Origin: Microcoleus sp. CAWBG506
Lineage (GTDB): Bacteria; Cyanobacteriota; Cyanobacteriia; Cyanobacteriales; Microcoleaceae
Length of the DNA: 64,000 nt
Direction of reading: 5' to 3'
NCBI GenBank assembly: GCA_020883125.1
Contig: JAHREW010000020.1
Coordinates: 45,841-109,840 of the forward strand
In this document: one piece after another, positions 27,251 to 43,330 of the stretch
How positions within the stretch are numbered: position 1 is the stretch's first letter
Layout: every line of letters starts with the position of its first letter
Position numbers and translations under genes: made by a program
Notes under the pieces: generated by a model
Database searches by the model: none
What the model was told of the DNA's origin: nothing
Seen by the model: the letters and a program-made list of their open reading frames with translations, nothing else

Positions 27251-27808
27251 ATGAATAGCTGCATTTTGTTGGTGGAAATAATTCAAGAACCACAACTCCG
27301 TTTTACTGCTGAAAATCAACTTCAGATCGCTGAAATGCTGGTGCAGTTTCCAGGTCCGAAACCTGAAGATCCGCCGGAACCTTTGAAGGTGATAGGATGG
27401 GGAAACTTGGCTGTGGAAATCCATGAAAAATATCATGAGGGCGATCGCGTGATTATTGAAGGGCGACTCAACATGAATACGATGGAAAGAGATGGTATCA
27501 AAGAAAAGCGAGCCGAACTAACAGCTCAAAAAATTTACAGTCTCGGTGCGAATGCTATGAACTCGGCTCCCGCCCCTAGAACCGCCCCGGAACCAGCTCA
27601 AATTCGTGACAGCGCGCCTCAGACCGTGCCTAGCAATGTGGTACCTTTAGGCTCGCGAAACCGCAGCTCTAGCAACGCTCCCGGACCTGGTAATCGCACT
27701 TCTAGCTCTGATTGGAACTCCCATCAGTCTCCAAATTCTGAGTCCGATCGCCCGTCAAGCTCCTCTAACGAAGCTGACAATCCCGATTACGATCCAATTC
27801 CGTTTTAA
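27251..27808 (+). CDS. ssb: Single-stranded DNA-binding protein
   Basis: A 185-residue protein with an OB-fold N-terminal domain of about 105 residues ([58 protein letters not shown]) followed by a Ser/Pro/Asn-rich linker. It ends in the acidic tip [10 protein letters not shown], which recruits replication and repair proteins. The OB domain is diverged from the E. coli form, as is common for cyanobacterial SSBs, which leaves a paralogue possible. The upstream sequence is a heptamer repeat without a clear ribosome binding site. A rho-independent terminator follows at 27818. Confidence 0.85.
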   Translation: MNSCILLVEIIQEPQLRFTAENQLQIAEMLVQFPGPKPEDPPEPLKVIGWGNLAVEIHEKYHEGDRVIIEGRLNMNTMERDGIKEKRAELTAQKIYSLGANAMNSAPAPRTAPEPAQIRDSAPQTVPSNVVPLGSRNRSSSNAPGPGNRTSSSDWNSHQSPNSESDRPSSSSNEADNPDYDPIPF

Positions 27809-27817
27809 GAAATAAAG

Positions 27818-27845
27818 TGCGTCACTGGATCGATCCAGTGACGCA
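27818..27845 (+). terminator. Terminator after ssb
   Basis: A perfect 28-bp palindrome (arms TGCGTCACTGGATC and its complement) lies 10 bp after the stop and is followed by TTTTA. It can act on either strand. Confidence 0.8.
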
Positions 27846-27879
27846 TTTTAATTTAAGGGCGATCGGACTTCGGGTTAGA

Positions 27880-28001
27880 GGGAGCATCCCATTTTTGCAA
27901 ATATATCCGTAGGGGAGAAGCATTACGGCAGTAAGTCTCTGCTTATAACCAATAAACTATCTGCCGTAATGCGAGAGCCCCTCCAACATTGGGATGCACC
28001 C
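27880..28001. mobile_element. MITE-like element, GGGAGCATCCC family, full copy
   Basis: A 122-bp unit with 11-bp terminal inverted repeats (GGGAGCATCCC and GGGATGCACCC, 10 of 11 pairing) and an internal 12-bp palindrome GCATTACGGCAG/CTGCCGTAATGC. Its interior is homologous to the truncated copy at 16611. Confidence 0.65.
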
Positions 28002-28074
28002 AGGTGAGAGTGCGGTAGGGAAACAGGTATCTCTTAATCCAGACCTATAGGGTCTACTGCTAGATATACAATTT

Positions 28075-28419
28075 TTACAGCTTGATAGTCAGAATTTTTT
28101 TCTTGCTTTTTTCGTCGCGCAGCACGACTGTATTGTAGGGTGATGTATCCGTCCCCAGCGGAATTGGCAGCTTAAAGGTGTGGCTTTTATGCTTAAGTTC
28201 GCCTAAATCAATGCTTTTGGTTATATTGCCATCTGTTGCCAGATAAGCGGTAAGTTCGCCTTGATAATCTTCAATCAAAAAGTCTTTGAAGAAAACGACT
28301 TCCCCACCCTCGACATCGATAGCAAGGATGACCGTACCGCTAAACGTGGCGCCTTTTTGTTCTTCATCAACCGTCGCCATTTTAATTTCCGAGGGGTCTT
28401 GACCGGACATATCTGCCAT
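28075..28419 (-). CDS. DM13-like domain protein
   Basis: The ATG at 28419 is preceded by AGGAG, giving 114 residues; the frame is open nine codons further. The pattern GTVILAIDVEGGEVVFFKDF, GELTAYLATDG, IDLGELKHKSHTFKLPIPLG and PYNTVVLRD matches the strand order of DM13 domains, which are thought to take part in electron transfer or cell-surface redox. There is no signal peptide and no Cys, so it is a cytoplasmic, cysteine-free version or only a structural relative. Confidence 0.5.
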   Translation of the reverse strand: MADMSGQDPSEIKMATVDEEQKGATFSGTVILAIDVEGGEVVFFKDFLIEDYQGELTAYLATDGNITKSIDLGELKHKSHTFKLPIPLGTDTSPYNTVVLRDEKSKKKILTIKL

Positions 28420-28768
28420 AAATTTTTTCTCCTGAGCGGAGCGCAATTAACTAACAAGAATCTTATCTAACGGTAGGGGCGATCGCAAAACTCTTAGGAC
28501 GTATTTCTGCATCGGTCTTGCTTCTGTCTCAGGTTAGAGAAGCCCCCGATCCCGTATTAGAGCGCTAATTCTCTCAGTGGGGGGATGGGGGAAGGGTATA
28601 GGGCATTACTAATGACATATAGCAATCCTTGCAGGAGTCGTAAATATTTTTACCCCACCCCAACCCGGACCTTAGTAAAGTCCGGGAGTAAGAAATTCAC
28701 AAATGATTTAGGATTGCTATATTACCTATTACCAATTACCTATCAAGAGGGTTTTTGATGTAAATATA
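28420..28768. other. Intergenic region with a MITE-like element
   Basis: This region holds the promoter of the DM13-like gene and, at 28617-28722, a 106-bp element with 13-bp perfect terminal inverted repeats (ATATAGCAATCCT) and an inner CCGGAC/GTCCGG hairpin. A palindrome-rich GGGGGATGGGG stretch lies at 28579-28594. No gene is seen. Confidence 0.6.
28617..28722. mobile_element. MITE-like element, ATATAGCAATCCT family
   Basis: A 106-bp unit bounded by perfect 13-bp inverted repeats at 28617-28629 and 28710-28722, with a central hairpin CCCGGACCTTAG...AAAGTCCGGG. No coding capacity. No clear target duplication was found. Confidence 0.55.
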
Positions 28769-29443
28769 TTAGACATCTGGCACAATTTCCAATCCAAAAA
28801 CTTCTGCAAACTCGGCTACCACGATCGCCCGAACGCGATCGACCTCAATTCCCGGTATAAATTGCTCCAAACTGCCAACAGGTTTACCTGCAATCCCGCA
28901 AGGTACAATTTGCCCAAAACCTTCAAGATTCGGACACACATTTAGAGCAAAACCGTGCATAGTAATCCAGCGACTGACTTTAATGCCGATCGCACCCACC
29001 TTGCGCCCCTCCACCCAAACCCCAGTCATTCCCGGAACCCGCGCCCCCTTCAAACCCAATACTTCCAGCACCCGCAACAGCACTTCCTCCAACTGCCGCA
29101 AATACCAGTGCAAATCCTGGTGGTGACGGCGCAAATTTAAAATCGGATAGCCCACCAACTGGCCCGGACAATGGTAAGTCACCTCACCACCCCGCTCAAC
29201 TCGATGCAATTCAGGCTGAGTTTCGCCATCAAATTTCAGAAATTCCAACTTCGCCCCCTGTCCCAAGGTGTACACAGGCGGATGTTCCAGCAAAATTAGC
29301 ACATCCGGCAAATCTGGATTTTCCCGGCGCTCTTGTACCAGTTTTTGCTGAGCTTCCCAAGCTTCTGAGTAGGGTACTTGTCCCCAGTCGAGGAGCCAGC
29401 AGGATTGAGAATTGAGATGTTGAGAAAAAGAAGGTAAAAGCAT
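28769..29443 (-). CDS. lipB: Lipoyl(octanoyl) transferase
   Basis: The ATG at 29443 ([20 protein letters not shown]) is preferred over a TTG four codons upstream. The 224-residue protein shows the LipB hallmarks: [14 protein letters not shown], the [18 protein letters not shown] loop, the lysine in [11 protein letters not shown] (about residue 148) and the nucleophilic cysteine in [13 protein letters not shown] (about 182). It moves octanoyl groups from acyl carrier protein to lipoyl domains of 2-oxoacid dehydrogenases and the glycine cleavage system. It is monocistronic. Confidence 0.97.
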   Translation of the reverse strand: MLLPSFSQHLNSQSCWLLDWGQVPYSEAWEAQQKLVQERRENPDLPDVLILLEHPPVYTLGQGAKLEFLKFDGETQPELHRVERGGEVTYHCPGQLVGYPILNLRRHHQDLHWYLRQLEEVLLRVLEVLGLKGARVPGMTGVWVEGRKVGAIGIKVSRWITMHGFALNVCPNLEGFGQIVPCGIAGKPVGSLEQFIPGIEVDRVRAIVVAEFAEVFGLEIVPDV

Positions 29444-29593
29444 GAAAAAAATCAAGAGTGTTTGTACTGAATATTGACGCAGTTAAAATTAAGAATTGTC
29501 AACACTTTAAAAAGATTTTGAAAATAAGTGTTTTGTAGAATACAAAGTGCTATTGTATGAACTATACCCACGTTAGAGAAGGGAGGGAGCTCT

Positions 29594-30244
29594 ATGAAGC
29601 TTGTTATCCAGGGTAAAAATATAGAAATCACCGATGCGATGCGTGAGTACGTCAATCAAAAGGTGGAAAAGGCAGTTAGCCATTTTCAAGCTTTGACTAC
29701 TGAAGTCGATATACATCTGTCGGTGGCTCGTAACCCAAGGATTAATCCTAAGCAGACTGCTGAGGTAACAATTTATGCTAATGGCAGCGTAATTCGGGCT
29801 GAGGAAAGCACGGAAAGCCTTTATGCCAGTATAGATTTAGTGGCCGACAAGATTGCTCGTCAATTGCGGAAATTCAAGGAAAAACGTCACGACAACAAAA
29901 CCAATAGCAATGCTAAAATGGTTGCTGTGGTGGAAGAACTTCCTGTAGTGGACGATTTGATAGGCGATCGAACTCCCGAACTTCCAGCCGAGGTAGTGCG
30001 GACTAAGTATTTTGCCATGCCTCCAATGACTGTGCAAGAAGCTTTGGAACAATTGCAGATTATTGACCACGATTTCTATATGTTTCAGAATGCGGAAACA
30101 GGCGAAATCAATGTGCTCTACGAACGCAAGAGTCAGAGCGGCTATGGAGTGATCCAGCCACGCAATGCCAATGGGCACGGTAATAGTAAGAATGGCAAAA
30201 CTGCTCACGCTGCACATGAAAAATCTAGTGTTGGAAAAATCTAG
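29594..30244 (+). CDS. lrtA: Long-form ribosome hibernation factor (LrtA/HPF)
   Basis: A 216-residue protein. Residues 1-100 form the HPF/RaiA domain ([20 protein letters not shown], then [14 protein letters not shown]) and residues about 135-195 the C-terminal dimerisation domain ([40 protein letters not shown]). Long HPF dimerises 70S ribosomes into 100S particles in the dark or in stationary phase; in cyanobacteria the gene is the light-repressed lrtA. The ribosome binding site GGGAGGGAG precedes the ATG. A terminator follows. Confidence 0.95.
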   Translation: MKLVIQGKNIEITDAMREYVNQKVEKAVSHFQALTTEVDIHLSVARNPRINPKQTAEVTIYANGSVIRAEESTESLYASIDLVADKIARQLRKFKEKRHDNKTNSNAKMVAVVEELPVVDDLIGDRTPELPAEVVRTKYFAMPPMTVQEALEQLQIIDHDFYMFQNAETGEINVLYERKSQSGYGVIQPRNANGHGNSKNGKTAHAAHEKSSVGKI

Positions 30245-30284
30245 ATAATTGCTAAGTGTTAATGGCTGCAAGTCGTTAGCAAAA

Positions 30285-30352
30285 AAAGGACTAAAGTCTT
30301 GACTACAAACCTATTGTTCGTAGTAAGGACTTTAGTCCTTTCTTGTTTTTTC
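30285..30352 (+). terminator. Terminator after lrtA
   Basis: A 14-15-bp stem (AAAGGACTAAAGTC and GACTTTAGTCCTTT) with an inner CTAC...GTAG pairing is followed by CTTGTTTTTT. It is a typical rho-independent terminator. Confidence 0.85.
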
Positions 30353-30360
30353 ATAGCAAT

Positions 30361-30567
30361 TTTGAAAATTAGCCGTAGGGTGCGTCGCGATCGAAAATAT
30401 CTAAAGCGCGATCGACTTTTCGAGCAGCGACGCACCCGATCAACTATAGCAACCTTCTCGGCGGTCAGGACATAAATAACTTCATGAATAGAGCCGATAC
30501 CCGTACTGCATCAATGGTTTGATGCCCGTTCTTCAACTGTCAACTGTCAACTGTCAACTGTCAACTG
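30361..30567. repeat. Intergenic palindrome and heptamer run
   Basis: An inverted repeat (TAGGGTGCGTCGC ... GCGACGCACCC) lies at 30374-30440. A run of five AACTGTC units lies at 30536-30570, overlapping the end of the WYL regulator gene. Confidence 0.65.
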
Positions 30568-31741
30568 CTATATATCTCGCGGCTAAATCTCTGGCTGCTT
30601 GTCGGTGTTTTTCCACCAAACTCGGCGGCGAAAGCACTTGGGCGCTATCCATATACTTGTTCACCCACAGGCTGAATTCGTTGAGGGAGCGATCGGGCAA
30701 ATCGATCCAATAATCAACATACAGCAGATTGCCAGAACTATCTCGCCGGCCTTCCTTAATCTTTTGTCGCGGATGTCGTCGATCGCCCTCTAGAATAAAT
30801 CCTATTACTTTCTCAAAAAACCGCACCTTCACCTTTTGCAACTTCAGCGTACCCTCCAATTCTGCCTGCTGTTGCTCTGGTTTGCCCAAATACAGCCCCC
30901 AGCCATTTTTTAACAACTTTTGAGCTATTTTCAAGTTTTGTTCCTGTGCGGCTAAACCACGCCCTTCTGGATCGATAATTTCGCAGTAGTCAGTAAAGCG
31001 GTTCACCCGTTCTACTTTCAAATGATCGTTGTCGCAGTTTTGGCAAATTAAGTACCAGGCGATGTCGTGATAAATCAGTTGCAGGGGCCAAACTTTTTTG
31101 AAACCGACATTATCTTTACCGTAATAATCTTTTTCGCGGTAAAGTTCGATCGCCTGTCCCCGCACGATTGCTGTTTCCACAGTATCTAATTTGTGGAACA
31201 GGGTATTTTGATTTTTTTGGCGATCGAGCATTTCGACAGGATCGGTGTAGATAATAGCACGATTCAGGTGTTGGCGAACGGGATAAAACAATTCGCCTTT
31301 GAGTTCGATATCCAATCCGCGTAACAGTTTTGTGAGTTTTTCATAAATGCGGCGCACTTGGGCATTTCCCTGATTTTTTGCTTGGGATGCTAGGGCTTGG
31401 AATGCGACTTGCAATTCTTCGCGAGTCATTGCACCGGTACCGAGATAGTAACCGGATCGATACATTCTTTTATCCAGGATTCCGTAGTTACGCAAAGTTT
31501 CTAAGTCTTTGCGAATTGTGGGAGTTGCGGGATAGTTTTCGGGAAATTGGATGCTGAATTCGGCTGCGATTTTCTGTAATTGCGATCGCACTTCTAGTAA
31601 AGCATCGTGATATTTGCCGTCCGATGTTTCGGTGTTGCTGTATCCGATGCCGGGATTGTTTACTAATGTGGCAATTAGTAGCATTATGCGATCGAACGTT
31701 AGTCGATCGGCGTAGGCGTGAGGGGTTGGGTTTTTTGCCAT
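30554..31741 (-). CDS. WYL-domain transcriptional regulator of the CRISPR locus
   Basis: A 395-residue protein. The N-terminal 100 residues form a winged helix-turn-helix (RLTFDRIMLLIATLVNNPGI ... TIRKDLETLRNYGILDKRM). The middle is a WYL domain (VWPLQLIYHDIAWYLICQN, then LKVERVNRFTDY), an SH3-like ligand sensor, and the end is a WCX-like region with RDLAARY. WYL regulators often sit next to CRISPR-Cas genes; in Synechocystis one represses a subtype I-D system. Here it is divergent from cmr2 across 480 bp and is the likely repressor of the cmr operon, its ligand unknown. Confidence 0.82.
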   Translation of the reverse strand: MAKNPTPHAYADRLTFDRIMLLIATLVNNPGIGYSNTETSDGKYHDALLEVRSQLQKIAAEFSIQFPENYPATPTIRKDLETLRNYGILDKRMYRSGYYLGTGAMTREELQVAFQALASQAKNQGNAQVRRIYEKLTKLLRGLDIELKGELFYPVRQHLNRAIIYTDPVEMLDRQKNQNTLFHKLDTVETAIVRGQAIELYREKDYYGKDNVGFKKVWPLQLIYHDIAWYLICQNCDNDHLKVERVNRFTDYCEIIDPEGRGLAAQEQNLKIAQKLLKNGWGLYLGKPEQQQAELEGTLKLQKVKVRFFEKVIGFILEGDRRHPRQKIKEGRRDSSGNLLYVDYWIDLPDRSLNEFSLWVNKYMDSAQVLSPPSLVEKHRQAARDLAARYIAVDS

Positions 31742-32222
31742 GAGCTAGGATACAGATTAGTTTGGAAAAAGTCAAGCGAAAGACAATATTGACATAAAAT
31801 TTTAGAAATGGCTGAAAAACCCTTGTAAACAAAGGTTTAGGTTTCGTAATTAGTTTGATAAATATTGTGAATTACTAGCATTGAGGCAGCCTCGTCTGGT
31901 ATATTAAGTTGAGTTAGGGAACAGAGACTGCAAGGGCCACACAGAAATAGTAACGGGTAAGATGTGCCAAAACGCACGCTGCCTTTTAAAAATACATAGT
32001 CCTGGACGCAGAACCAACCAAAAATAGATGCTGGGATTACGACAGCGAACGATCGCACGAACAGTCCTAAACGCATGAATTCATTAGGATATAAGGCTTT
32101 ATAGCGCCTTGCCCGCTATAATTCGTGCGTCAAAGCATTTTTTGCGTAAGTCCTGAGACATACGTAATTAATACGTAAGTTCCAATACACTTCGCTAGTC
32201 CCATACTTAGGTAAATATAAAA
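31742..32222. promoter_or_regulatory. Divergent regulatory region between WYL gene and cmr2
   Basis: A -10 box TATAAT lies at 32117-32122 facing cmr2. Between it and the start codon is a near-palindrome built from two TACGTA boxes (TACGTAATTAATACGTA at 32161-32177), a plausible operator for the WYL regulator. No gene is convincing in the 480 bp; a minus-strand 79-codon frame at 31837 looks like chance. Confidence 0.45.
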
Positions 32223-39719
<7,497 letters not shown>

Positions 39720-39817
39720 AAATGCGATCGCACTTTTTTTCTCTTGTCTGTTCGGGTAAGCATCGTGCTTACCCACTCTCCCCCTAAAAATTCCCACAAA
39801 TTATCCAGGTAATAACA

Positions 39818-41101
39818 ATGGCTAGCAGCATCGTTCTCTCCTTCGTCGGTCAACAAGACCCCTACTCCGAAAACACCAATCAAGAAGGTTCCATCGCAAC
39901 TCTCATCCGCCACCTTCTAGACCAAAAATACAACATTCGCCGCGTCATTCTCCTTCACACTCAAGATGTGGCTCAAAAAGCTAGCGATACCAAACATTGG
40001 CTGCAAGGCAAACCTTTTAACCTCCCAGAAGAAAGCATCGAATTAGTCCCCGTAGGTGAAGAACTTTCTACAGATCCAGTCAGTCTTCTATTAGCAGTTC
40101 AAGAAGCTCGGAAAGGCTTAGAGAAAGCAAGTCCTTATTTGAGTAAGCAAGATAGATTAGAATTTAATGCCTCCTCTGGAACGCCTGTTATGAAGACTTC
40201 TTGGAGCCTTTTACAAGCGGCTGGATATGCTTCCCACAGTTCGGTTTGGCAGGTGCGAAATCCTGAAAAAATCAAAGAAGGACAGCCCCATGTTTTTCAA
40301 ACTAATGTTGATACCTTGAAAAATGAGTTTGATTTCAAAGTTGTCAAGCGGCAAATTGAAGATTATAATTACAGCGGTGCTTTAGTTTCTCTGGAAAATA
40401 GCAATTTCTCGACTAATCTAATTATTGCTTTGCTCCAGTACGGTCAGTATCGCCTCGCTTTTGACTTCGATGGCGCTTTCAAGGCTATCCAACCTTTTGC
40501 TAGTTATATTGAACCTGAATTTATTTCAGAAATCAATACGCTACGCGACAAAAATCAGATTTCTCTGTTCAAGGAAGTCTATTTTAAAGCTGTAACTAAG
40601 CTCAAAAATAAGCAATATGCCGATTTTTTGGTTGATGTGTTCAGGTTTCAAGAGGGATTTCTCCGATTTTTGGTAAAAAATAAACTTGGATTTTATTGGC
40701 CTGAAAAGTTTGCAGAAACTTACGATTTTTGGAACAAAGTTGAACAAATAGACGATCGAAAACTGTACAAATTTATGAAAAACTACACCATGCCCAATGG
40801 TAGAAAGTTTAAAAATTTAGAAGGATTTCCCAGCCGTCCGGTACAGATTGCAATTTTACAATACTATCAGCCGGAGTTTGATAATTTATTGGAACCTTTG
40901 CAAAAATTAAACGATTATTGCGAACAACGCAATCGCTGCGTTCACAGTTTTGAAGGTGTTTCTGAGCTACCAGATGGAGGTAAAATTATCAAGATATTGC
41001 GGGCTGTTTTGCAGCAAAAAACAGAAGTGATTGACAATAACCCGTTTAATGTTCTCAACCAAAAAATCTGTACGTTACTCACAGAGTGCTTGCATAGTTA
41101 A
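39818..41101 (+). CDS. CARF-HEPN ribonuclease (Csm6/Csx1-like)
   Basis: A 427-residue protein. The N-terminal 160 residues form a CARF-like Rossmann domain: IVLSFVGQQDPYSE at the start and FNASSGTPVMKTSW (Asn117-Thr122), the loop that binds cyclic oligoadenylates. The C-terminal part is helical and contains the HEPN motif RNRCVH (Rx4H, Arg371-His376). Such proteins cleave RNA non-specifically when activated by the second messenger made by Cas10. It lies 98 bp after the Cmr operon and before cas1. It is too diverged to name Csm6 or Csx1 with certainty. Confidence 0.85.
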   Translation: MASSIVLSFVGQQDPYSENTNQEGSIATLIRHLLDQKYNIRRVILLHTQDVAQKASDTKHWLQGKPFNLPEESIELVPVGEELSTDPVSLLLAVQEARKGLEKASPYLSKQDRLEFNASSGTPVMKTSWSLLQAAGYASHSSVWQVRNPEKIKEGQPHVFQTNVDTLKNEFDFKVVKRQIEDYNYSGALVSLENSNFSTNLIIALLQYGQYRLAFDFDGAFKAIQPFASYIEPEFISEINTLRDKNQISLFKEVYFKAVTKLKNKQYADFLVDVFRFQEGFLRFLVKNKLGFYWPEKFAETYDFWNKVEQIDDRKLYKFMKNYTMPNGRKFKNLEGFPSRPVQIAILQYYQPEFDNLLEPLQKLNDYCEQRNRCVHSFEGVSELPDGGKIIKILRAVLQQKTEVIDNNPFNVLNQKICTLLTECLHS

Positions 41102-41262
41102 GTGCTTTAGGTAAACGCATCCACCCCCCAAAAACAGCCAAGAAACCGGGTTTGTCACCCAATCTACGCCCTGCAACGCGTATTCCCCCAAAAAACCCGG
41201 TTTCTGACCCCGCGTGCGTCCAGGGCGCACCAAGCGTTTTCTCACACAAAAGGTGAAAAAGT
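41102..41262. repeat. AGAAACCGGGTTT hairpin
   Basis: Inverted repeat AGAAACCGGGTTT at 41141-41153 and its complement at 41193-41205, a family also seen at 49640-49706. It could act as a transcription-stop or processing element between the effector gene and the Csx18-like gene. Confidence 0.6.
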
Positions 41263-41550
41263 ATGTACACAACATTGCGCGCCGCTAACCTCCGCAACCT
41301 CTCCATAGCCCTTATCAACGGTACTGTCACCCTCATAATTCTCCTGATCGCACCCCTCGGATTGGCTGCGGTAATTACTAACACGTTCCTCGTCACCGCT
41401 GCGACTTTTTTGACTGCGACTGCGGCAGACCAAATCACTCGCTACCTGCAACCTTCGCGCGCTCAATCAATCGAAAATTCCTTGGATTCTGGCGCGGAAT
41501 CGGCGCAAATTATTCGGGGCGATCGGGATTCCCAAAATATTGAAAAGTAA
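41263..41550 (+). CDS. Small membrane protein, Csx18-like
   Basis: A 95-residue protein with a ribosome binding site AAAGGTG. Two adjacent hydrophobic helices (LSIALINGTVTLIILLIAPL and AAVITNTFLVTAATFLTATA) are followed by a hydrophilic tail (LQPSRAQSIENSLDSG). Small membrane proteins of this size between type III effector genes and cas1 in cyanobacteria have been named Csx18; the match is from position and hydrophobicity. It might anchor the complex or the effector at the membrane. A type III membrane-lysis role is only speculation. Confidence 0.5.
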   Translation: MYTTLRAANLRNLSIALINGTVTLIILLIAPLGLAAVITNTFLVTAATFLTATAADQITRYLQPSRAQSIENSLDSGAESAQIIRGDRDSQNIEK

Positions 41551-41868
41551 CAACAATCTTGTAGGGGCGGGTTCACCAATAATATTTAATACTAACAAAT
41601 AACCTCAATAAACCCGCCCCCACACAACAGATAACCTGCATCTACCTTACCGTTTATTAATTGCGAAAAATGTACCTGGGAATTGTTTGTTGGGTGCGGG
41701 CGGGTTTACGAATTCATTCTCTGCGCCAGAGATTGTTGGTGAACCCCCCCCTACGATAATTCTGGCAATAGTGCGGGCGGGTTTACGAATTCATTCTCTG
41801 CGCCAGAGATTGTTGGTGAACCCGCCCCTACGATAATTCTGGCAATAACAAGTTTTTTTTTATTGCTT
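41551..41868. repeat. REP-like palindromes and 77-bp tandem duplication before cas1
   Basis: A GTAGGGGCGGGTTCACC...AAACCCGCCCC unit lies at 41561-41624. Two 76-bp direct copies with a 77-bp period follow at 41695-41770 and 41772-41847, starting TGCGGGCGGGTTTACGAATT and differing by a single base. They end about 20 bp before the cas1 start codon and leave no room for an ordinary promoter downstream of them. Confidence 0.75.
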
Positions 41869-42861
41869 ATGCGTACCATCTATGTTTCGCAACCGGGCTG
41901 TTATGTTTCCTTGCACCAAGAAATGCTGGTAATCAAAAAAGGGGAGGTTATTCTCGGTGAAGTTCAGCTTCCTTTGCTCGAACAAGTTCTGATTTTTGGT
42001 CAATCTCAAGTCACAACTCAAGCAATTAGAACTTGTTTGTGGCGGAATATTCCCATTGCCTATCTTTCGCGGATGGGTTACTGTTACGGGCGGATTCTGC
42101 CCATCGAGCGCGGCTATCGGCAACTTTCTCGCTATCAGCAACAGTTGTGTTTTGCTGAACGCTTGCAGGTGGCACAGCGCATTGTGCAAGCTAAGCTGAA
42201 AAACAGCCGGGTTATCCTCCAACGACAGCAGCGCCGACAAGCTTCTGAGGTGATTGCTTTTGCGATTCAGTGTTTGGAACATTTAATCAAAAAGGCGGGT
42301 GAAGCAGAAACTATTGAGCGGTTGATGGGGTTGGAAGGTGCTGGGGCGGTTCAGTATTTCTCGGCTTTTGAAGAGTGTTTGAATCATCCAGATTTTGTGT
42401 TTGTCAGTAGATCCCGCCGCCCTCCGGGTAATCCGGTGAATGCTATGCTGAGTTTTGGGTATCAGGTTTTGTGGAATCATTTGTTGAGTTTGATCGAGTT
42501 GCAAGGGCTCGATCCTTATTCGGCTTGTTTGCATCAGGGGACGGATCGTCATGCGGCTTTGGCTTCTGATTTGATTGAGGAGTTTCGCGCGCCAATTGTT
42601 GATAGTTTGGTGCTGTGGATTGTTAATTCTAGGGCTATTGATGCTGAAACCGATTTTGTGCATCGCAATAGTGGCTGTTTTCTGAATGATTCGGGCAGGG
42701 CTAAATATCTGAAGTTTTTTTTGCAGCGGATGGAAGAGGAGGTTAATACTAATTCTGGTGACAAACAGCCTCGATGGGATTTGCTAAATCAGCAAGTTAA
42801 GCTATACAAGCAGTTTGTATACAATCCTGTTGGGCTTTATCAACCTTATCAAATTCGTTAG
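41869..42861 (+). CDS. cas1: CRISPR integrase Cas1
   Basis: The start is probably the ATG at 41869 (MRTIYVSQPGCYVSLHQEML); a TTG two codons upstream is also open. The 330-residue protein has the catalytic triad positions Glu156 (LMGLEGAGA), His222 (CLHQGTDRHA) and Glu237 or the adjacent Glu (DLIEEFRAPIVD). It integrates new spacers with Cas2. It shares the strand of cas2 with 3 bp between them. Confidence 0.97.
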   Translation: MRTIYVSQPGCYVSLHQEMLVIKKGEVILGEVQLPLLEQVLIFGQSQVTTQAIRTCLWRNIPIAYLSRMGYCYGRILPIERGYRQLSRYQQQLCFAERLQVAQRIVQAKLKNSRVILQRQQRRQASEVIAFAIQCLEHLIKKAGEAETIERLMGLEGAGAVQYFSAFEECLNHPDFVFVSRSRRPPGNPVNAMLSFGYQVLWNHLLSLIELQGLDPYSACLHQGTDRHAALASDLIEEFRAPIVDSLVLWIVNSRAIDAETDFVHRNSGCFLNDSGRAKYLKFFLQRMEEEVNTNSGDKQPRWDLLNQQVKLYKQFVYNPVGLYQPYQIR

Positions 42862-42864
42862 ATT

Positions 42865-43146
42865 GTGTTGTTTTATATTGTGGTTTACGATATGCCGGAT
42901 GACAAACGCCGCCAAAAGGTACACGATTTGCTTAAGGGTTACGGGACTTGGGTGCAGTATTCGACTTTTGAATGTGTGCTGACTTCGAGGAAGTTTGCGG
43001 AACTTCAGAAGAGACTTAGCAAGGTGGTGGTTTTGACTGAGGATAGCATCAGGTTTTATCCGCTATCGAGTCATACCTTGAGCCAGGTGGATGTTTGGGG
43101 TGTGGGGCGCGAGATTACTGGGCCGCCTAAGTCTGTGATTATCTGA
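42865..43146 (+). CDS. cas2: CRISPR adaptation protein Cas2
   Basis: A 93-residue protein read from a GTG start at 42865, directly after the cas1 stop. LFYIVVYDMPDDKRRQKVHD is the classic Cas2 opening with its conserved first-strand Asp, and the end WGVGREITGPPKSVII is typical. It forms the Cas1-Cas2 ruler that sets spacer length, which is relevant to the two over-long inserts in this array. Confidence 0.95.
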   Translation: MLFYIVVYDMPDDKRRQKVHDLLKGYGTWVQYSTFECVLTSRKFAELQKRLSKVVVLTEDSIRFYPLSSHTLSQVDVWGVGREITGPPKSVII

Positions 43147-43330
43147 AATCTGCGAGGGGGTAGGCAAATCGCTGAAACATCGATTCGGTCGTTGACCCCC
43201 TCGATATATTGCTAGGTAAGGGTTTCAGCGTTTTGTTTGGGGGAATTTGTGGCGTTTGTGAAGACAATTTTCGACCCCCTCGCAAATGGCCTCTGGACAT
43301 CTTGCGCTGTATTGGGTGTATGATGTAGGG
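43147..43330 (+). promoter_or_regulatory. CRISPR leader
   Basis: A 184-bp region between cas2 and the first repeat. It contains two direct copies of GACCCCCTCG (about 43194 and 43272) and an inverted copy (GCGAGGGGGT at about 43152), possible binding sites for integration factors. A promoter-like pair TGGACA (43294-43299) and TATGAT (43319-43324), spaced 19 bp, would start transcription at or near the first repeat. Confidence 0.65.

Noticed and set aside
31837..32076. 79-codon minus-strand ORF upstream of cmr2
   Set aside because: It lies in the divergent promoter region, has no ribosome binding site and an unlikely composition.
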